This document shows positions 16,851 to 28,811 of a stretch of 64,000 bases of DNA, one piece after another. Source of the stretch: Chlamydia gallinacea 08-1274/3 (GTDB taxonomy: Bacteria > Chlamydiota > Chlamydiia > Chlamydiales > Chlamydiaceae); contig NZ_CP015840.1 in the NCBI RefSeq assembly GCF_000471025.2, positions 248,001 through 312,000 on the forward strand, in the 5' to 3' direction. Position 1 is the first letter of the stretch; every line of letters begins with the position of its first letter. The translations under genes and the position numbers were made by a program. Below the pieces are notes generated by a model. It ran no database searches. It was not told the DNA's origin and saw only the letters and a list, made by a program, of their open reading frames with translations.

Positions 16851-19481
16851 ATGTTAAGTAATACTTTGCGATCCAACTTCTTAAAATTCTATGCGAATCG
16901 GCACCATACCATTGTTCCTTCCTCCCCAGTATTCCCCCATAACGATCCCTCCATTCTTTTTACTAATGCAGGGATGAACCAATTTAAAAATGTTTTTCTA
17001 AATAAAGAAAAAACTAGCTACTCTCGAGCAACTACTTCACAAAAATGCATCCGTGCTGGAGGGAAGCACAATGATTTAACTAACGTAGGGCACACGTCAC
17101 GTCACCTCACATTTTTTGAAATGTTGGGAAACTTTTCTTTTGGTGATTATTTTAAATCTCAAGCTATTGCTTTTGCCTGGGAGGTATCTCTTTCTGTATT
17201 TAATTTTAACCCTGAGCAAATTTACGCAACTGTGCATGAGAAAGATGATGAAGCTTTTGCTCTCTGGGAGGAATACTTACCTTCAGATCGCATCTTTCGC
17301 TTAACAGATAAAGACAATTTTTGGAGTATGGCAGATGTAGGCCCCTGCGGCTACTGCTCGGAACTTCTGTTTGATCGAGGAGAAAAATTTGGTAAAGCCT
17401 CCTCTCCTCTAGAAGATACTGAGGGCGAGCGTTTTCTAGAGTATTGGAACCTTGTCTTCATGGAATTCAATCGATCTGCAGATGGTTCTCTTCTCTCTCT
17501 TCCTAATAAACACGTAGATACAGGAGCGGGACTAGAGCGTTTAGTTGCACTTATTTCAGGCACTGACACGATTTTCGAAGCAGATGTCTTACGTCTCCTC
17601 ATCGCTCAAACAGAGCAATTATCAGGAAAACCGTATCAACCCCACCATCCTTTAGGAGCTGCTTTTCGGGTGATTGCTGATCATGTGCGCTCCTTATCTT
17701 TTGCTATTGCGGATGGCTTGCTTCCTGGAAATACAGAACGCGGTTATGTGTTAAGAAAAATTCTACGCAGAGCAGTGAACTATGGAAAACGTTTAGGATT
17801 TACCCAACCTTTTTTAGCCGATATTGTTCCTTCTCTAGTTGAAGCTATGGGTAATGCATATCCAGAGCTTCGTCTTTCTCTATCTCAAATTCAAGAAACT
17901 GTTACTACGGAAGAAGAAAATTACCTAAAATTACTACATCGTGGAGGGAACCTATTGCAACAGGTGATAAAAACATCTACTTCCACGATTTCTGGGCAGG
18001 ATGCTTTTAAACTCAAAGACACCTACGGGCTGCCTATTGATGAAATCGCACTATTAGCCAAAGACTATAATCTCTCTGTAGATATGGCAACTTTTGATCA
18101 ATTAGAAAAAGAGGCTAAAGAGCGTTCTAAGAAAAATGCAGTGAAAACTCCTAGCTTAACGGATGATGACATAGCTTTCTACGACACACTATCTTTAAAA
18201 GAAAATTCTAAGTTCCTAGGCTACACCACACTATCTTGTGATACGTTTATTGAAGCTCTGCTATATGAGGGCCAACAAGTTCCTGCTCTCAACGAAAAAG
18301 ACAAAGGTGCTTTAATCTTAAAAGCAACTCCTTTCTATGCAGAAAAAGGTGGGCAAGTTGGTGATTCTGGAGAAATTTTTTGTTCGGATGGGACATTTAT
18401 AGTAACTCATACAACATCGCCAAAACCAGGAGTTATTGTGCACCATGGGGAGCTTGTACAAGGACATCTTTCTCAGTCTTCTGCAGTAACAGCGCAAGTA
18501 CATTACGTCCGAAGAACACATATCAGCAATAATCACACCGGCTGCCACCTTCTACATAAAGCATTAGAGATGACTTTAGGTGATCATATTCGCCAAGCGG
18601 GATCTTATGTTGATGACACAAAAATACGTTTAGATTTTACACACCCCAAAGCTATAGCGCCCGAAGACTTAACATCGATAGAACTCCTAGTAAATGAAAA
18701 AATTCGAGAAAACCATCGTGTGGAAATTCGCGAAACTCTGTACTCAGACGTTATCAATTCCAAAGAGATTAAACAATTCTTTGGAGACAAGTATGGTGAT
18801 GTTGTAAGAATAGTTTCTGCTGGATTTTCTCATGAACTGTGTGGGGGAACTCATGCAGAATATACAGGTGATTTGGGATACTTTCGCATTATCAAGGAAC
18901 ACGCTGTTGCTACGGGAATTCGTCGTATAGAAGCCGTCACAGGGAAAGAAGCTGAGCTTTTAGCTCTTCGAGATCACGAAGACCTTAACGAAATCTCTGT
19001 GATTTTACAATCCCCTCGTGATCAAATTCTACATAAGCTACACAATGTTCTAGAAGAGAAAAAACTCCAAAATAAACTGATTTCTGAATTAGAAACGCAG
19101 TTAATCAATGCACAGTTAGATAAAATTATTGAGAACTGTCAACGCATAGAGGACATTTCTTATATAGTACAGTACTTAGATGCATCAGAAAGTCATCGTT
19201 TACAGCAATATGCGAATTGTTTTCATCAAAGAATCCCTAACCGTAGCATCTCTTTATGGATTACTCAAAAGCAAGGAAAATATATCCTCTTTTCTAAACT
19301 TTCCGATGATCTTGTCCACCAAGGATTACAAGCAAACAATTTGTTAGAACAATTACTAGCACCTTGTGGAGGTCGCTGGGGAGGGAAAGCTACATTTGCT
19401 CAGGGTAGTACAAATACATTCCCACAAATAGACACAATAAACACAGTTTTATGGCAATGGATTTCAACACAGATAACTTAG
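16851..19481 (+). CDS. alaS: Alanyl-tRNA synthetase
   Basis: A complete 876-residue AlaRS. The N-terminal catalytic domain shows [20 protein letters not shown], and GAGLERL is also present. The editing domain has the zinc/water-binding HTGCHLLH near residue 560 and CGGTH near 663. A C-Ala domain with coiled coil follows. The enzyme charges tRNA-Ala and clears Ser/Gly mischarging. ATG at 16851 matches the usual N-terminus (LRSNFLKFY). The last 31 bp overlap the start of mfd, so the two are probably translated together. The leader upstream of it (16657-16850) is AT-rich and contains a TATAAT-like box but no good -35. Confidence 0.97.
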   Translation: MLSNTLRSNFLKFYANRHHTIVPSSPVFPHNDPSILFTNAGMNQFKNVFLNKEKTSYSRATTSQKCIRAGGKHNDLTNVGHTSRHLTFFEMLGNFSFGDYFKSQAIAFAWEVSLSVFNFNPEQIYATVHEKDDEAFALWEEYLPSDRIFRLTDKDNFWSMADVGPCGYCSELLFDRGEKFGKASSPLEDTEGERFLEYWNLVFMEFNRSADGSLLSLPNKHVDTGAGLERLVALISGTDTIFEADVLRLLIAQTEQLSGKPYQPHHPLGAAFRVIADHVRSLSFAIADGLLPGNTERGYVLRKILRRAVNYGKRLGFTQPFLADIVPSLVEAMGNAYPELRLSLSQIQETVTTEEENYLKLLHRGGNLLQQVIKTSTSTISGQDAFKLKDTYGLPIDEIALLAKDYNLSVDMATFDQLEKEAKERSKKNAVKTPSLTDDDIAFYDTLSLKENSKFLGYTTLSCDTFIEALLYEGQQVPALNEKDKGALILKATPFYAEKGGQVGDSGEIFCSDGTFIVTHTTSPKPGVIVHHGELVQGHLSQSSAVTAQVHYVRRTHISNNHTGCHLLHKALEMTLGDHIRQAGSYVDDTKIRLDFTHPKAIAPEDLTSIELLVNEKIRENHRVEIRETLYSDVINSKEIKQFFGDKYGDVVRIVSAGFSHELCGGTHAEYTGDLGYFRIIKEHAVATGIRRIEAVTGKEAELLALRDHEDLNEISVILQSPRDQILHKLHNVLEEKKLQNKLISELETQLINAQLDKIIENCQRIEDISYIVQYLDASESHRLQQYANCFHQRIPNRSISLWITQKQGKYILFSKLSDDLVHQGLQANNLLEQLLAPCGGRWGGKATFAQGSTNTFPQIDTINTVLWQWISTQIT

Positions 19482-22400
19482 CTCCAACTCTTCTTTCTCA
19501 ACTTACTCATGCCTCTACTCCATTATTAATAGAAAACATCCACTCGGGAGCACGCGCATTTTTAGCAGCTCAATTTTTTCATCAAAAAAATACTTCCGTT
19601 GTTATGGTAACAACACGTTCTCGACTGGATGATCTTTTTGAAGATCTCTCTGCATTTTTAGAAGTCCCTCCTCTAGAGTTTCCTTCATCAGAAATTGATT
19701 TGTCTCCTGAGCTGGTCAATATTGATGCTGTGGGCAAGCGTGATAAAATTCTTTATGAACTTTGTGGGAAAGATAAACCCGTATTTTGTGTGACTACATT
19801 AAAAGCATTATTAGAGAAAACACGTTCTCCTCAGAATTTAGCAAGCCAATATCTAGATATTCACGTAGGGGATATGTTAGATCCTGATACGATGATAGAT
19901 TTATGTAAAAATTTAGGCTATCGTCATACAACTCTTGCTAGCGATAAAGGGGAATTTGCTTATCGTGGTGGGATTATTGATATTTTCCCCTTATCTTCTC
20001 CCGAGCCTTTTCGAATAGAATTTTGGGGAGAAAAAATTATTTCTATACGTCCCTTTAATCCTTCAGATCAACTCTCTACAGGGAAAACTTCTAGGCTCTC
20101 CATATCTCCAGCAATACAAAATTCTGGAGAAGAGTCCTTAGAGCACAGCCTTTTAGATTATTTCCTCTCCCCCCCTGCATTTATTTTCGACAATTTAACA
20201 CAATTAGAAGATGATTTTGCAGAAATGGCAGGAACGCTTGCCTCTCTACCTAAACGCTTTTTATCCATTAAAGAATTTTGTTCGCGTGCTTTCCTATCTC
20301 CGACAATTTTTTTTGAAGAAACAACCTATCCCAATGCGCAAATTAAAAAAAATCAAGAAGTCCATATAGAGGCTTTCCATTGCCATATTGCAACATCACG
20401 TGTTGCAGCTCCCTTCATCTATCCTAATGAAATCTTTGCTAGTGAAGGAAATCCTCTTTTAGACTTTTTACAACAATTGCATGAATATCTTCCTAATACA
20501 GAATCTCCGTTCCATATATCTATCTATCATACTAATACTAAGTCCTTAAAAGAAGCTCACACACTCATAGAAACTCTCCGCCATCCCCACTGGCAGATTC
20601 ATGAAAAACGCCATAATCTCTCATCAAGCTTTGCCTTAGTAGAACAAGGTTTTGTTGCTATTTCCTTATCTGAGTTTGCATCTACAAAAGTTTTACGAAG
20701 ACAAAAACAGCGGAGTTATGCCTCTGTAGCGACTGAAGAAGTTTTCGTTCCCATTCCAGGAGAAACTGTTGTCCACCTGCACAATGGTATCGGGAAATTC
20801 ATCGGAATAGAAAAAAAACCCAACCATTTAAATATTGAGACAGATTATCTCGTTATTGAGTATGCAGATCGAGCACGACTTTACGTACCTTCTGATCAAG
20901 CGTATTTAATTTCTCGTTATGTGGGAACTTCTGAAAAATCTCCTGAATTGCATAATCTCAACGGATCTAAATGGAAAAGATCTCGCGATCTCTCTGAAAA
21001 GTCTCTGATTCTCTATGCTGAAAAGCTTCTTCAACTTGAGGCGCAACGTTCAACAGCAGCAGCATTTACCTATCCCCCTCATGGAGAAGAAGTAATCAAA
21101 TTCGAAGAAAGCTTTCCCTATGAGGAAACTCCTGATCAATTAAAAGCTATCGAACAAATTTATAACGACATGATGTCAGAAAAGCTCATGGACCGCCTTA
21201 TTTGTGGTGATGCTGGATTCGGAAAGACGGAAGTCATTATGCGTGCGGCTGTAAAAACGGTTTGCGATGGTCATCGTCAAGTAATTGTTATGGTTCCTAC
21301 AACAATTCTTGCCACCCAACATTATGAAACATTTACCCAGCGTATGGCGGGACTACCAATAAACATCGCTGTTCTATCTCGCTTTTCAGATAACAAGACA
21401 ACAAAAAAAATCTTTGAAGGCGTATCTAATGGAGACATTGACATCCTTATTGGCACACATAAACTTATTAATAAACACTTAGAATTTAAAAATCCTGGTT
21501 TGCTTGTTATTGATGAAGAACAGCGTTTTGGTGTCAAAGTAAAAGATTTCCTAAAAGAACGCTATCCCACTGTAGATTGCCTTACTGTATCCGCTACACC
21601 TATTCCTCGAACTTTATACATGTCATTATCGGGAGCTCGTGATCTTTCTCTCATCACCATGCCTCCTTTAGATAGGCTTCCCGTGAGTACATTTGTATTG
21701 GAATATAGTGATGAAACATTAACAGCTGCTTTACGCCACGAACTACTCCGAGGTGGACAGGCCTATGTCATTCACAATCGTATTGAAAGTATTTTTAGAT
21801 TGGCGAACACTATTCGCTCTTTAATTCCTGAAGCGCGGATCGCTGTCGCTCATGGACAAATGTCTTCCGAAGAACTCGCCGCTATTTTTCAAAAATTCAA
21901 AGATCAACAAATCAATATTCTTGTAGCTACAGCATTAATTGAAAATGGTATTGATATTCCAAATGCTAATACCATTTTAGTTGACCAAGCAGATAAATTC
22001 GGTATGGCTGACTTATATCAAATGAAAGGGCGTGTCGGACGATGGAATCGAAAAGCCTATTGCTATTTTTTAGTATCCCATTTAGATCGGTTATCTAGCC
22101 CAGCTGCTAAGCGCTTGGAAGCCCTAAATAAACAAGAATATGGGGGAGGAATGAAAATTGCTCTGCATGATTTAGAAATTCGAGGAGCAGGAAATATTTT
22201 GGGTACAGATCAATCAGGACACATTAGCGCCATAGGATTCAATTTATATTGTAAATTACTAAAAAAAACAGTAGCTGCCTTGAAAAACAATACATCGCCG
22301 CTGTTATTCAACGATGATGTAAAAATTGAATTCCCCTACAATTCGCGTATTCCTGACTCTTACATAGAGCTAGCATCGATGCGCATAGAGTTCTATCAAA

Positions 22401-22708
22401 AAATAGGAAATGCGGAAAACCCAGAACAATTAACTTGTATACAAGAAGAAATGCGTGACCGTTTCGGCCCTCTTCCGGATGAAGTTTTATGGCTGTTCGC
22501 TCTAGCTAGAATACGTATATTTGCTTTAGAACGCCATATTACCAGTATTAAAGGCACAACAAATGCTTTATATATCCAACAACACCAAGAAAAAACAGAA
22601 AAACTTAAAAAGGTATTACCTTATTCCCTATCACCTACTCCTGAATTATTAGTATCAGAAGTTTTAGAATCTTTAGAGAAAGCATTCCCTACACAAGCCT
22701 CTTGCTAG
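19451..22708 (+). CDS. mfd: Mfd, transcription-repair coupling factor
   Basis: An ATP-driven translocase of 1085 residues that removes RNA polymerase stalled at DNA lesions and recruits UvrA. In order it has a UvrB-like N-terminal module, the RNA polymerase interaction domain with [19 protein letters not shown] near residue 435, the helicase core with [10 protein letters not shown] near 585 (Walker A) and DEEQRFG (Walker B), QMKGRVGRW (motif VI), and the C-terminal TRCF domain. The start lies inside the 3' end of alaS; ATG 19451 or 19457 are both possible. hemE follows after 9 bp. Confidence 0.96.
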   Translation: MAMDFNTDNLAPTLLSQLTHASTPLLIENIHSGARAFLAAQFFHQKNTSVVMVTTRSRLDDLFEDLSAFLEVPPLEFPSSEIDLSPELVNIDAVGKRDKILYELCGKDKPVFCVTTLKALLEKTRSPQNLASQYLDIHVGDMLDPDTMIDLCKNLGYRHTTLASDKGEFAYRGGIIDIFPLSSPEPFRIEFWGEKIISIRPFNPSDQLSTGKTSRLSISPAIQNSGEESLEHSLLDYFLSPPAFIFDNLTQLEDDFAEMAGTLASLPKRFLSIKEFCSRAFLSPTIFFEETTYPNAQIKKNQEVHIEAFHCHIATSRVAAPFIYPNEIFASEGNPLLDFLQQLHEYLPNTESPFHISIYHTNTKSLKEAHTLIETLRHPHWQIHEKRHNLSSSFALVEQGFVAISLSEFASTKVLRRQKQRSYASVATEEVFVPIPGETVVHLHNGIGKFIGIEKKPNHLNIETDYLVIEYADRARLYVPSDQAYLISRYVGTSEKSPELHNLNGSKWKRSRDLSEKSLILYAEKLLQLEAQRSTAAAFTYPPHGEEVIKFEESFPYEETPDQLKAIEQIYNDMMSEKLMDRLICGDAGFGKTEVIMRAAVKTVCDGHRQVIVMVPTTILATQHYETFTQRMAGLPINIAVLSRFSDNKTTKKIFEGVSNGDIDILIGTHKLINKHLEFKNPGLLVIDEEQRFGVKVKDFLKERYPTVDCLTVSATPIPRTLYMSLSGARDLSLITMPPLDRLPVSTFVLEYSDETLTAALRHELLRGGQAYVIHNRIESIFRLANTIRSLIPEARIAVAHGQMSSEELAAIFQKFKDQQINILVATALIENGIDIPNANTILVDQADKFGMADLYQMKGRVGRWNRKAYCYFLVSHLDRLSSPAAKRLEALNKQEYGGGMKIALHDLEIRGAGNILGTDQSGHISAIGFNLYCKLLKKTVAALKNNTSPLLFNDDVKIEFPYNSRIPDSYIELASMRIEFYQKIGNAENPEQLTCIQEEMRDRFGPLPDEVLWLFALARIRIFALERHITSIKGTTNALYIQQHQEKTEKLKKVLPYSLSPTPELLVSEVLESLEKAFPTQASC

Positions 22709-22717
22709 AGAAATATC

Positions 22718-23719
22718 ATGTCAAAATTTTATGAATTGATTAAACCAGACACTTCTCGTCCACCTGCATGGCTTCTTAGACAGGTGGGGAGGTATATGCC
22801 CCAGTATCAAGAACTCAAAGGCTCTCGAACATTGAAAGAATTTTTCCATGATACCGAAGCTATTGTTGCAGCTACCCTGCTAGGGCCAGAATTACTAAAT
22901 GTAGATGCTGCTATTCTCTTTGCTGATATTCTTTCTATATTAGATGGTTTCGCCATTCCCTATGATTTCTCTCCTGGTCCTAAAGTAAATTTTTCTCCTC
23001 AGAACGACTACCTCTTTACAAAGTATCCTGAAGAACATTTTTCTTATCTTTTGGAAGCTATTCGCCGTCTTGTTCCTCGTTTGTCTGTACCTTTGATTGT
23101 TTTTTCTGCCTCTCCGTTTACACTAGCTAACTACCTCTTAGATGGGGGAAATACTAAAGATTCTCCTAAGACAATGTCCTTTTTGTACCAATATCCTGAA
23201 AAATTCGACTCTCTTTTATCACAACTAACCACGGCAATAGCTTCTTACTTAAAAGTACAAATCCATGCCGGAGCTTCGGCTATTCAATTATTTGAATCCT
23301 CGAGTTTACGACTTCCTCCCTCTCTATTTTCCCGTTACATCACTAGATGGAATACGCAATTGATTACTCAGATAAAACAGGGAACCTCTTCCCCCGTTAG
23401 CTTGTTTTGCCGATGCTTTTACGAAAACTTTATTGATCTCTACACCACAGGAGCTGATACTTTACATCCTGATTACCATGTTGACCTTGCACATCTATAT
23501 GCTACTCTTCCGCAACCAGGATCTCTACAAGGAAACTTCGATCCAGCACTGCTTCTCCTGCCTCAAGACAAACTTATTCATTATGTTGAGCAATACCTTG
23601 TTCCTTTAAAATCACAGCCTCAGTACATTTTCAATTTAGGACACGGTATTCTTCCTGAAACCCCTTTAGAAAACGTTCAGGCCGTACTATTATGTTTAAC
23701 CTCAACTTTAAATTCCTAG
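22718..23719 (+). CDS. hemE: Uroporphyrinogen decarboxylase
   Basis: HemE removes four carboxyl groups from uroporphyrinogen III to give coproporphyrinogen III. The N-terminal signature RPPAWLLRQVGRYMPQYQEL carries the substrate-binding arginines, FADILSILDGF is the catalytic Asp region, and NLGHGILPETP is near the C-terminus. At 333 residues it is of normal length. The 3' end overlaps hemN by 28 bp, making a mfd-hemE-hemN-hemG string with no gaps over 10 bp. Confidence 0.96.
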   Translation: MSKFYELIKPDTSRPPAWLLRQVGRYMPQYQELKGSRTLKEFFHDTEAIVAATLLGPELLNVDAAILFADILSILDGFAIPYDFSPGPKVNFSPQNDYLFTKYPEEHFSYLLEAIRRLVPRLSVPLIVFSASPFTLANYLLDGGNTKDSPKTMSFLYQYPEKFDSLLSQLTTAIASYLKVQIHAGASAIQLFESSSLRLPPSLFSRYITRWNTQLITQIKQGTSSPVSLFCRCFYENFIDLYTTGADTLHPDYHVDLAHLYATLPQPGSLQGNFDPALLLLPQDKLIHYVEQYLVPLKSQPQYIFNLGHGILPETPLENVQAVLLCLTSTLNS

Positions 23720-25065
23720 AAGGTCTCCAGCAACCGGCACCTAGATACACTAGCTATCCTACTGTTTTAGAATGGGAGAATTCTGATGCACAGCCTGCTT
23801 ACCAAGCTTTTTCTCTTCTTCAGCAGAGCAATCATCCTTTATCTTTATATTTTCATATTCCCTTTTGTCAATCTATGTGTCTATATTGTGGGTGTTCTGT
23901 AATACTAAATCGTCGCGAAGATATTGTAGAACAATATATCGACACCTTAATTCAAGAAATGGAGCTAATCCACTCTCTTCTAGGGAAAAGAAAAGTATCT
24001 CGTATCCATTTTGGAGGAGGAACACCAAGTCGTCTATCTCGGAAGCTTTTTGAAAAACTCTTTTCTGCCATACATCGCCTATTTAACCTTACGGAAACAC
24101 AAGAAATTGCTATTGAATTTGATCCACGTTCTTTAAGGAACGATGAGAATAAACCTCTGTTCCTCCAATCTTTGGGATTTAATCGGGTTAGCCTAGGCGT
24201 ACAAGACACGCATCCCGATGTGCAAGAATCTGTACGTCGCCGCCAAAGCCACCAAGAATCATTACAAGCTTACGAAAAGTTCCGACAATTACGTTTTGAA
24301 AGTATTAACATCGATTTAATCTATGGTCTCCCCAAACAAACAAAAGTAACATTCGCACAAACAATTGCCGATATTCTGCAGATGCGACCCGACCGTTTAG
24401 CTTTATTTTCTTTTGCTTTTGTTCCCTGGGCAAAGCCACACCAAAAAGCAATCCAACAAAATTCCTTACCTTCTATGGAAGAAAAATTTGCCATTTACTC
24501 TCATGCACGCCATACGCTAACACAAGCGGGATATCAAGCAATCGGTTTAGATCATTTCTCTCTTCCTGAAGACCCTTTAAACATTGCCTTCAAAAATAAA
24601 ACGCTCATTCGCAACTTCCAAGGCTATTCCTTACCCCCTGAGGAAGACTTAGTAGGATTAGGAATTACAGCGACAAGTTTTATTCGAGGGATTTACTTAC
24701 AAAATACAAAGACATTGAAATCTTACCATGAAAAAATAGCTGCAGGTTCTCTAGCAACGAGTAAAAGTAAAATCCTATCCGAAGATGATAAAATCCGAAA
24801 ATGGGTAATTCATAAATTAATGTGCACATTCCATGTATCTAAAGAAGAATTTTCTGATCTTTATGGTCATCATTTCGATACCTACTTCTCTGAAAGCCAA
24901 GAAAGGATCTCTAGCATGGCATCTACGGGTCTCTTACAAAACAGTTCCTCGTCTATAACAGTTACGCCTCTAGGAGAATTATTTGTCCGTGTCATTGCTA
25001 CTGCTTTTGACCATTATTTCTTAAAATCACTTTCTTCGGTTCCCAAATTTTCAAAGTCCATATGA
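23692..25065 (+). CDS. hemN: Oxygen-independent coproporphyrinogen III dehydrogenase
   Basis: A radical-SAM enzyme of 457 residues that converts coproporphyrinogen III to protoporphyrinogen IX without oxygen. The 4Fe-4S motif FCQSMCLYCGC has Cys59, Cys63, Cys66 and also Cys68, the CxxxCxxCxC pattern of true HemN as opposed to HemW. FGGGTPS follows as the SAM glycine motif. The N-terminal extension APRYTSYPT is also HemN-specific. It overlaps hemE by 28 bp and hemG by 4 bp (ATGA). Confidence 0.95.
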   Translation: MFNLNFKFLEGLQQPAPRYTSYPTVLEWENSDAQPAYQAFSLLQQSNHPLSLYFHIPFCQSMCLYCGCSVILNRREDIVEQYIDTLIQEMELIHSLLGKRKVSRIHFGGGTPSRLSRKLFEKLFSAIHRLFNLTETQEIAIEFDPRSLRNDENKPLFLQSLGFNRVSLGVQDTHPDVQESVRRRQSHQESLQAYEKFRQLRFESINIDLIYGLPKQTKVTFAQTIADILQMRPDRLALFSFAFVPWAKPHQKAIQQNSLPSMEEKFAIYSHARHTLTQAGYQAIGLDHFSLPEDPLNIAFKNKTLIRNFQGYSLPPEEDLVGLGITATSFIRGIYLQNTKTLKSYHEKIAAGSLATSKSKILSEDDKIRKWVIHKLMCTFHVSKEEFSDLYGHHFDTYFSESQERISSMASTGLLQNSSSSITVTPLGELFVRVIATAFDHYFLKSLSSVPKFSKSI

Positions 25066-26366
25066 GAAAAATCTTTATTATAGGAGCAGGAATTTCAGGA
25101 TTATCCACAGCATGGTGGTTAAAGAAAAAATTTCCTCACACCGAATGCCTTATTCTAGAAAAATCTCCTCGACCTGGAGGATTACTCTATACGGAATATC
25201 TTAATGATTTTGCTTTAGATTTAGGACCTAAAGGCTTTCTTACTCATGGCGATGGTAAATACACCCTACAACTAATTAAAGAACTTGGGCTCTACTCTTC
25301 ACTGGTAACTAGTAATAAAGCAGCAAAGACGCGATTCATCCATTACAAAGGGAAAACCCGAAAAATTTCTCTATGGACTCTGCTTAAAGAGGGACTACCT
25401 TTAGCTTTAATCAAAGACCTTTTTGCTTTTCGATATGATAAAGATAGTTCCGTGCAAGAATTCTTACAACGGCATAGCACAAAATCTTTGATCCATCATA
25501 TTCTCAATCCTATTGTCCTAGCTACCCGAGCTGGACATAGCCACCTGCTTTCTGCTCATATGGCTTTCCCTTCTCTTTCAAAGTATGAAGCACAAACAGG
25601 ATCTCTATTACGCAGTTACCTCAAAGAATCCTCAATAAAAACTAAGAATAGTCCCTATCTTGCCTCATTAAAACCCAGTTTTGGAATTCTTATTGATACA
25701 CTAGTAAAAAAACTACCTGTCACGTGGAAATTCTCCTCGCCTGTAATAAAAATCGACTGTTTACCTTCCCAAGTAATTATTCATACAGAAAAAGAAACTC
25801 TTGCAGGGGATCTAGCGATTTACACAGGACCATTGACTTCTTTGTCTCATCTTATCCACATTCCTGGTATGTCTCAGCTTGCAAAAAAAATTCTTCCTTG
25901 GGATCTCTCCTGTGCAACTTTAGGATGGAAGACACAACACCCACATCTACCTCAAGGATATGGCATGTTATTTTCTGATGCCCCCCCTCTACTAGGAATT
26001 GTTTTTCATTCTCAAATTTTCCCTAAGCAACTCTCAGGAAAAACGGTGATTTCTTTACTCTTAGAAAACCGTTGGTATAAAGAAGATGCTTATGCATTTT
26101 CGCTAGCAGCAATTTCCGAATATCTCAATATTACATGCAAACCCGATGTCTTTTCTCTATTCTCTCCTGAAGACGGTTTACCTCAACACTGTGTGGGATT
26201 TTTAGAAATGAAAAACTGTGTTCTCCCTCATATCCCTCAGAATCTCAAGATTGTGGGGCAAAACTTCTCAGGGCCTGGAGTTAATCGCTGTGTAGCATCA
26301 GCCTACCATACCATTGCTACTCTCTATAGAGAGAAAACGTTCACAAAGAGCCACTGTCTCCATTAA
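25062..26366 (+). CDS. hemG: Protoporphyrinogen/coproporphyrinogen oxidase, HemY-type
   Basis: A 434-residue FAD-dependent oxidase beginning with the dinucleotide-binding fold IIGAGISGLSTAWWL and RPGGLLYTEY, and ending with the second FAD motif near NFSGPGVNRCVASA. It follows hemN directly and should oxidise protoporphyrinogen IX, or in the alternative pathway coproporphyrinogen. It belongs to the FAD HemY family and is not related to the flavodoxin-type E. coli HemG, although chlamydial genomes use the symbol hemG. Its last 69 bp overlap the 3' end of the convergent TPR gene. Confidence 0.92.
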   Translation: MRKIFIIGAGISGLSTAWWLKKKFPHTECLILEKSPRPGGLLYTEYLNDFALDLGPKGFLTHGDGKYTLQLIKELGLYSSLVTSNKAAKTRFIHYKGKTRKISLWTLLKEGLPLALIKDLFAFRYDKDSSVQEFLQRHSTKSLIHHILNPIVLATRAGHSHLLSAHMAFPSLSKYEAQTGSLLRSYLKESSIKTKNSPYLASLKPSFGILIDTLVKKLPVTWKFSSPVIKIDCLPSQVIIHTEKETLAGDLAIYTGPLTSLSHLIHIPGMSQLAKKILPWDLSCATLGWKTQHPHLPQGYGMLFSDAPPLLGIVFHSQIFPKQLSGKTVISLLLENRWYKEDAYAFSLAAISEYLNITCKPDVFSLFSPEDGLPQHCVGFLEMKNCVLPHIPQNLKIVGQNFSGPGVNRCVASAYHTIATLYREKTFTKSHCLH

Positions 26367-28811
26367 CATCTCTCCAACATATTCACGACGTAAAGAATGG
26401 TTGAGCAAACGCTGTTCAATATGTTCTAAAAGATGATGAATTAAACGATCTCTTTCTTTCAGTTTTTCATACACATGGGCTAAGCCTATAACCCAACGCA
26501 TTTCCATGGTGATACGAACACGAGAATCTTCAATAAAGAGTAGTTGAGGGTGAGGAATAACCCAATCTTCCTTCACCTCCTCAAAAACTTCTTTAGCTCG
26601 TATAACATCCCCCAAAGCAAGATAAGTATGTGCAAGGTCTAACTTCGCAGTATAATATAGATATGTCCAGGATTGCGTATTCTCTCCTAATAAAGTAACT
26701 TCTGAAAACTCATGCAATGCTTTTGTTAGCCAACTAATTTTTCTTACCAAAGTAGTCTCTGCATAACTTTGGAAATAATAAACTACAGGCAATAACGAAG
26801 AATTAGGGAAATAGTTAGAAAAAGCAGACAAATGTGACAAAGCTCGAGCATTCTTTAAGAAATACTCTTGAATATCATAAGCAAGTAAGTACAACCGATC
26901 GCCGTAGGGACGTAAAGACAAGTTTTCACAATAACGCTCTAAATCTTTCAAATCATAATGCGACCTTGTTAAGGCCCATACCCAACGAATGACAGATTGC
27001 AAAGAAGAACATTCAGAAGAAAATACCTGAGCTAAGGCATCTCCAGACGCAGAGTTATGATTATACAAAGCATGAAAACAACACAAAGCAATTTCTCTCA
27101 AAGACACAGAATGGGTGAGAGGTTCTCCCGTATGTTCTTTTGCTAACTTGCCCTGACGAAAGGCTAACCAAAAAGTTAATGCTTGAGAGTAATCTGTATC
27201 CCGCAAGGTTTCTCGAGTTTTTTCAAGATATTCTTGTTCAGCACGTGTAATTTGTGTATCGATAAGGGAAAAAATAGGATGAGAATGGTGGCGAATAGAA
27301 TATCTCTTTATCATATCATAAATACAGTGATAATAGATATCCTCAAGAGGAACATGCTGACGGCTCTGTAACCTCAGACAAACTTTCATCACGGGAGACA
27401 CTATCACATGATCATGATGTAAAAATAACGAAGTCATTGCTTTCACAATGTTTTGATATGCAAAAGAAAAGGTTGAATGAGTAAGAAATTCTTCACACAA
27501 CACGGATTTCCCTTGCATAGCGTAGGTAAGGAATAACCCTAAACCTGCTTCCTGCCGATTCCAACTTTTATATGCCCTCAAGAAAAAATCTTCTGCTTCA
27601 GAATAATGCTGATGCATACAAGCAATACAGCCAAGGTACTCATATACTCTAGCTAAAGTCACTCCTAATTTTGTCGCATGTTTTAAAATCGATAAAAAAA
27701 CTTCTTGAGATCTCTCATAATCCTGTTGTTCATAATAGTAACTGGCAAGGAAAAAATTATATTCAGGAGCATAAGGATGATCGGAAAGAAAAATTTTTTC
27801 TCCAGCGGTAAGTAATTTATGAAGTTCTTTAAAATTTCTATTTTGGCAATAAACTTCTAACAAAGAAAAGTACCCGCAATACACCAAAGGTGACTGTAAA
27901 TACCTTCCATGATCAATAAGTACTTCTAACTCATGAATCGCTTGTTTTTGATTCCAAGGAAGCATACATAGGGCATGTGCTAAAAGAATAACATCAATCT
28001 CATGGGCACGGTAAACTTCTCCTTGAGATATTCTCAATACTAAGTCGGCTACAGACTGTGCGTAATCCTTTTCAGTTCGGCAGTAGGATAACAATAATGA
28101 CGCGCAAGACTCCATATTGTCTTGAGATCGCTCCAATTGTAAAGCCAGAATTATCTTTTCTAAAAAGATTTTCTCTATAGTGAGGATATCAGGATGAGGG
28201 CTACAAATTCCTTCGTTCATGCTGTTCTTTAATTGATAACACAATCGTAGAGCTTCATCGTAATCTCCACGTTCCTTCGCTAAAAGAATTTCTTGCTTTC
28301 GATCGTTATAACTACTGTGCAAGGTCATAGTATATAATTGCAGTAGCAGATGATCCTCTAGAGTATCTTGAAAATTACTGATATCATGCAATTTTGCCGT
28401 TAGCTCCCTTAAGGAAACTCCCTCGGGATTTAATTTTTGCCAGGAAAGGTGTATAGAAGATTTAATCCGAGGAGGCATAGAAGCAACAGATAACAATTTT
28501 CTTAAAATCTCCGCACTAGTTGCATGATTGCCTTGTTTTATTCTTACTTGAACATAATCTCGCACCAAAAATGCAATTGTTTCCCAATCCCGTAAAGACA
28601 GTTCTGTTTTTTCTTCAATAATGCGATCTACAAATCCAGAAAAAACTTCATCACATGCTCTCTCTGCCTTTAATGCTGTGTGTACATCAGCACAATAATG
28701 ACCAAAAGGAAGCTTCTGAGATGGTGAAGCACAAATACTCAGAAATCCTACCAGCAAAATACAGCAACTCTGAACAACACGTACAAATAAGTCGCGATAC
28801 ATTTTCATCAT
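26298..28811 (-). CDS. Exported TPR-repeat protein, chlamydial
   Basis: A large protein of about 837 residues with an N-terminal hydrophobic signal (CCILLVGFLSICASPSQ) and then an almost entirely helical body. Tetratricopeptide-like repeats are clearest around residues 340-440, where paired helices such as FFLASYYYEQQDYERSQEVF and LGCIACMHQHYSEAEDFF recur. TPR proteins are scaffolds, and no catalytic motif is visible. The signal suggests a periplasmic or envelope location. Start choice is uncertain: ATGs at 28811, 28808 and 28802 are close together and none has a strong Shine-Dalgarno sequence. The longer frame would need TTG. It converges on hemG with a 69-bp overlap. Confidence 0.75.
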   Translation of the reverse strand: MMKMYRDLFVRVVQSCCILLVGFLSICASPSQKLPFGHYCADVHTALKAERACDEVFSGFVDRIIEEKTELSLRDWETIAFLVRDYVQVRIKQGNHATSAEILRKLLSVASMPPRIKSSIHLSWQKLNPEGVSLRELTAKLHDISNFQDTLEDHLLLQLYTMTLHSSYNDRKQEILLAKERGDYDEALRLCYQLKNSMNEGICSPHPDILTIEKIFLEKIILALQLERSQDNMESCASLLLSYCRTEKDYAQSVADLVLRISQGEVYRAHEIDVILLAHALCMLPWNQKQAIHELEVLIDHGRYLQSPLVYCGYFSLLEVYCQNRNFKELHKLLTAGEKIFLSDHPYAPEYNFFLASYYYEQQDYERSQEVFLSILKHATKLGVTLARVYEYLGCIACMHQHYSEAEDFFLRAYKSWNRQEAGLGLFLTYAMQGKSVLCEEFLTHSTFSFAYQNIVKAMTSLFLHHDHVIVSPVMKVCLRLQSRQHVPLEDIYYHCIYDMIKRYSIRHHSHPIFSLIDTQITRAEQEYLEKTRETLRDTDYSQALTFWLAFRQGKLAKEHTGEPLTHSVSLREIALCCFHALYNHNSASGDALAQVFSSECSSLQSVIRWVWALTRSHYDLKDLERYCENLSLRPYGDRLYLLAYDIQEYFLKNARALSHLSAFSNYFPNSSLLPVVYYFQSYAETTLVRKISWLTKALHEFSEVTLLGENTQSWTYLYYTAKLDLAHTYLALGDVIRAKEVFEEVKEDWVIPHPQLLFIEDSRVRITMEMRWVIGLAHVYEKLKERDRLIHHLLEHIEQRLLNHSLRREYVGEMLMETVALCERFLSIESSNGMVG

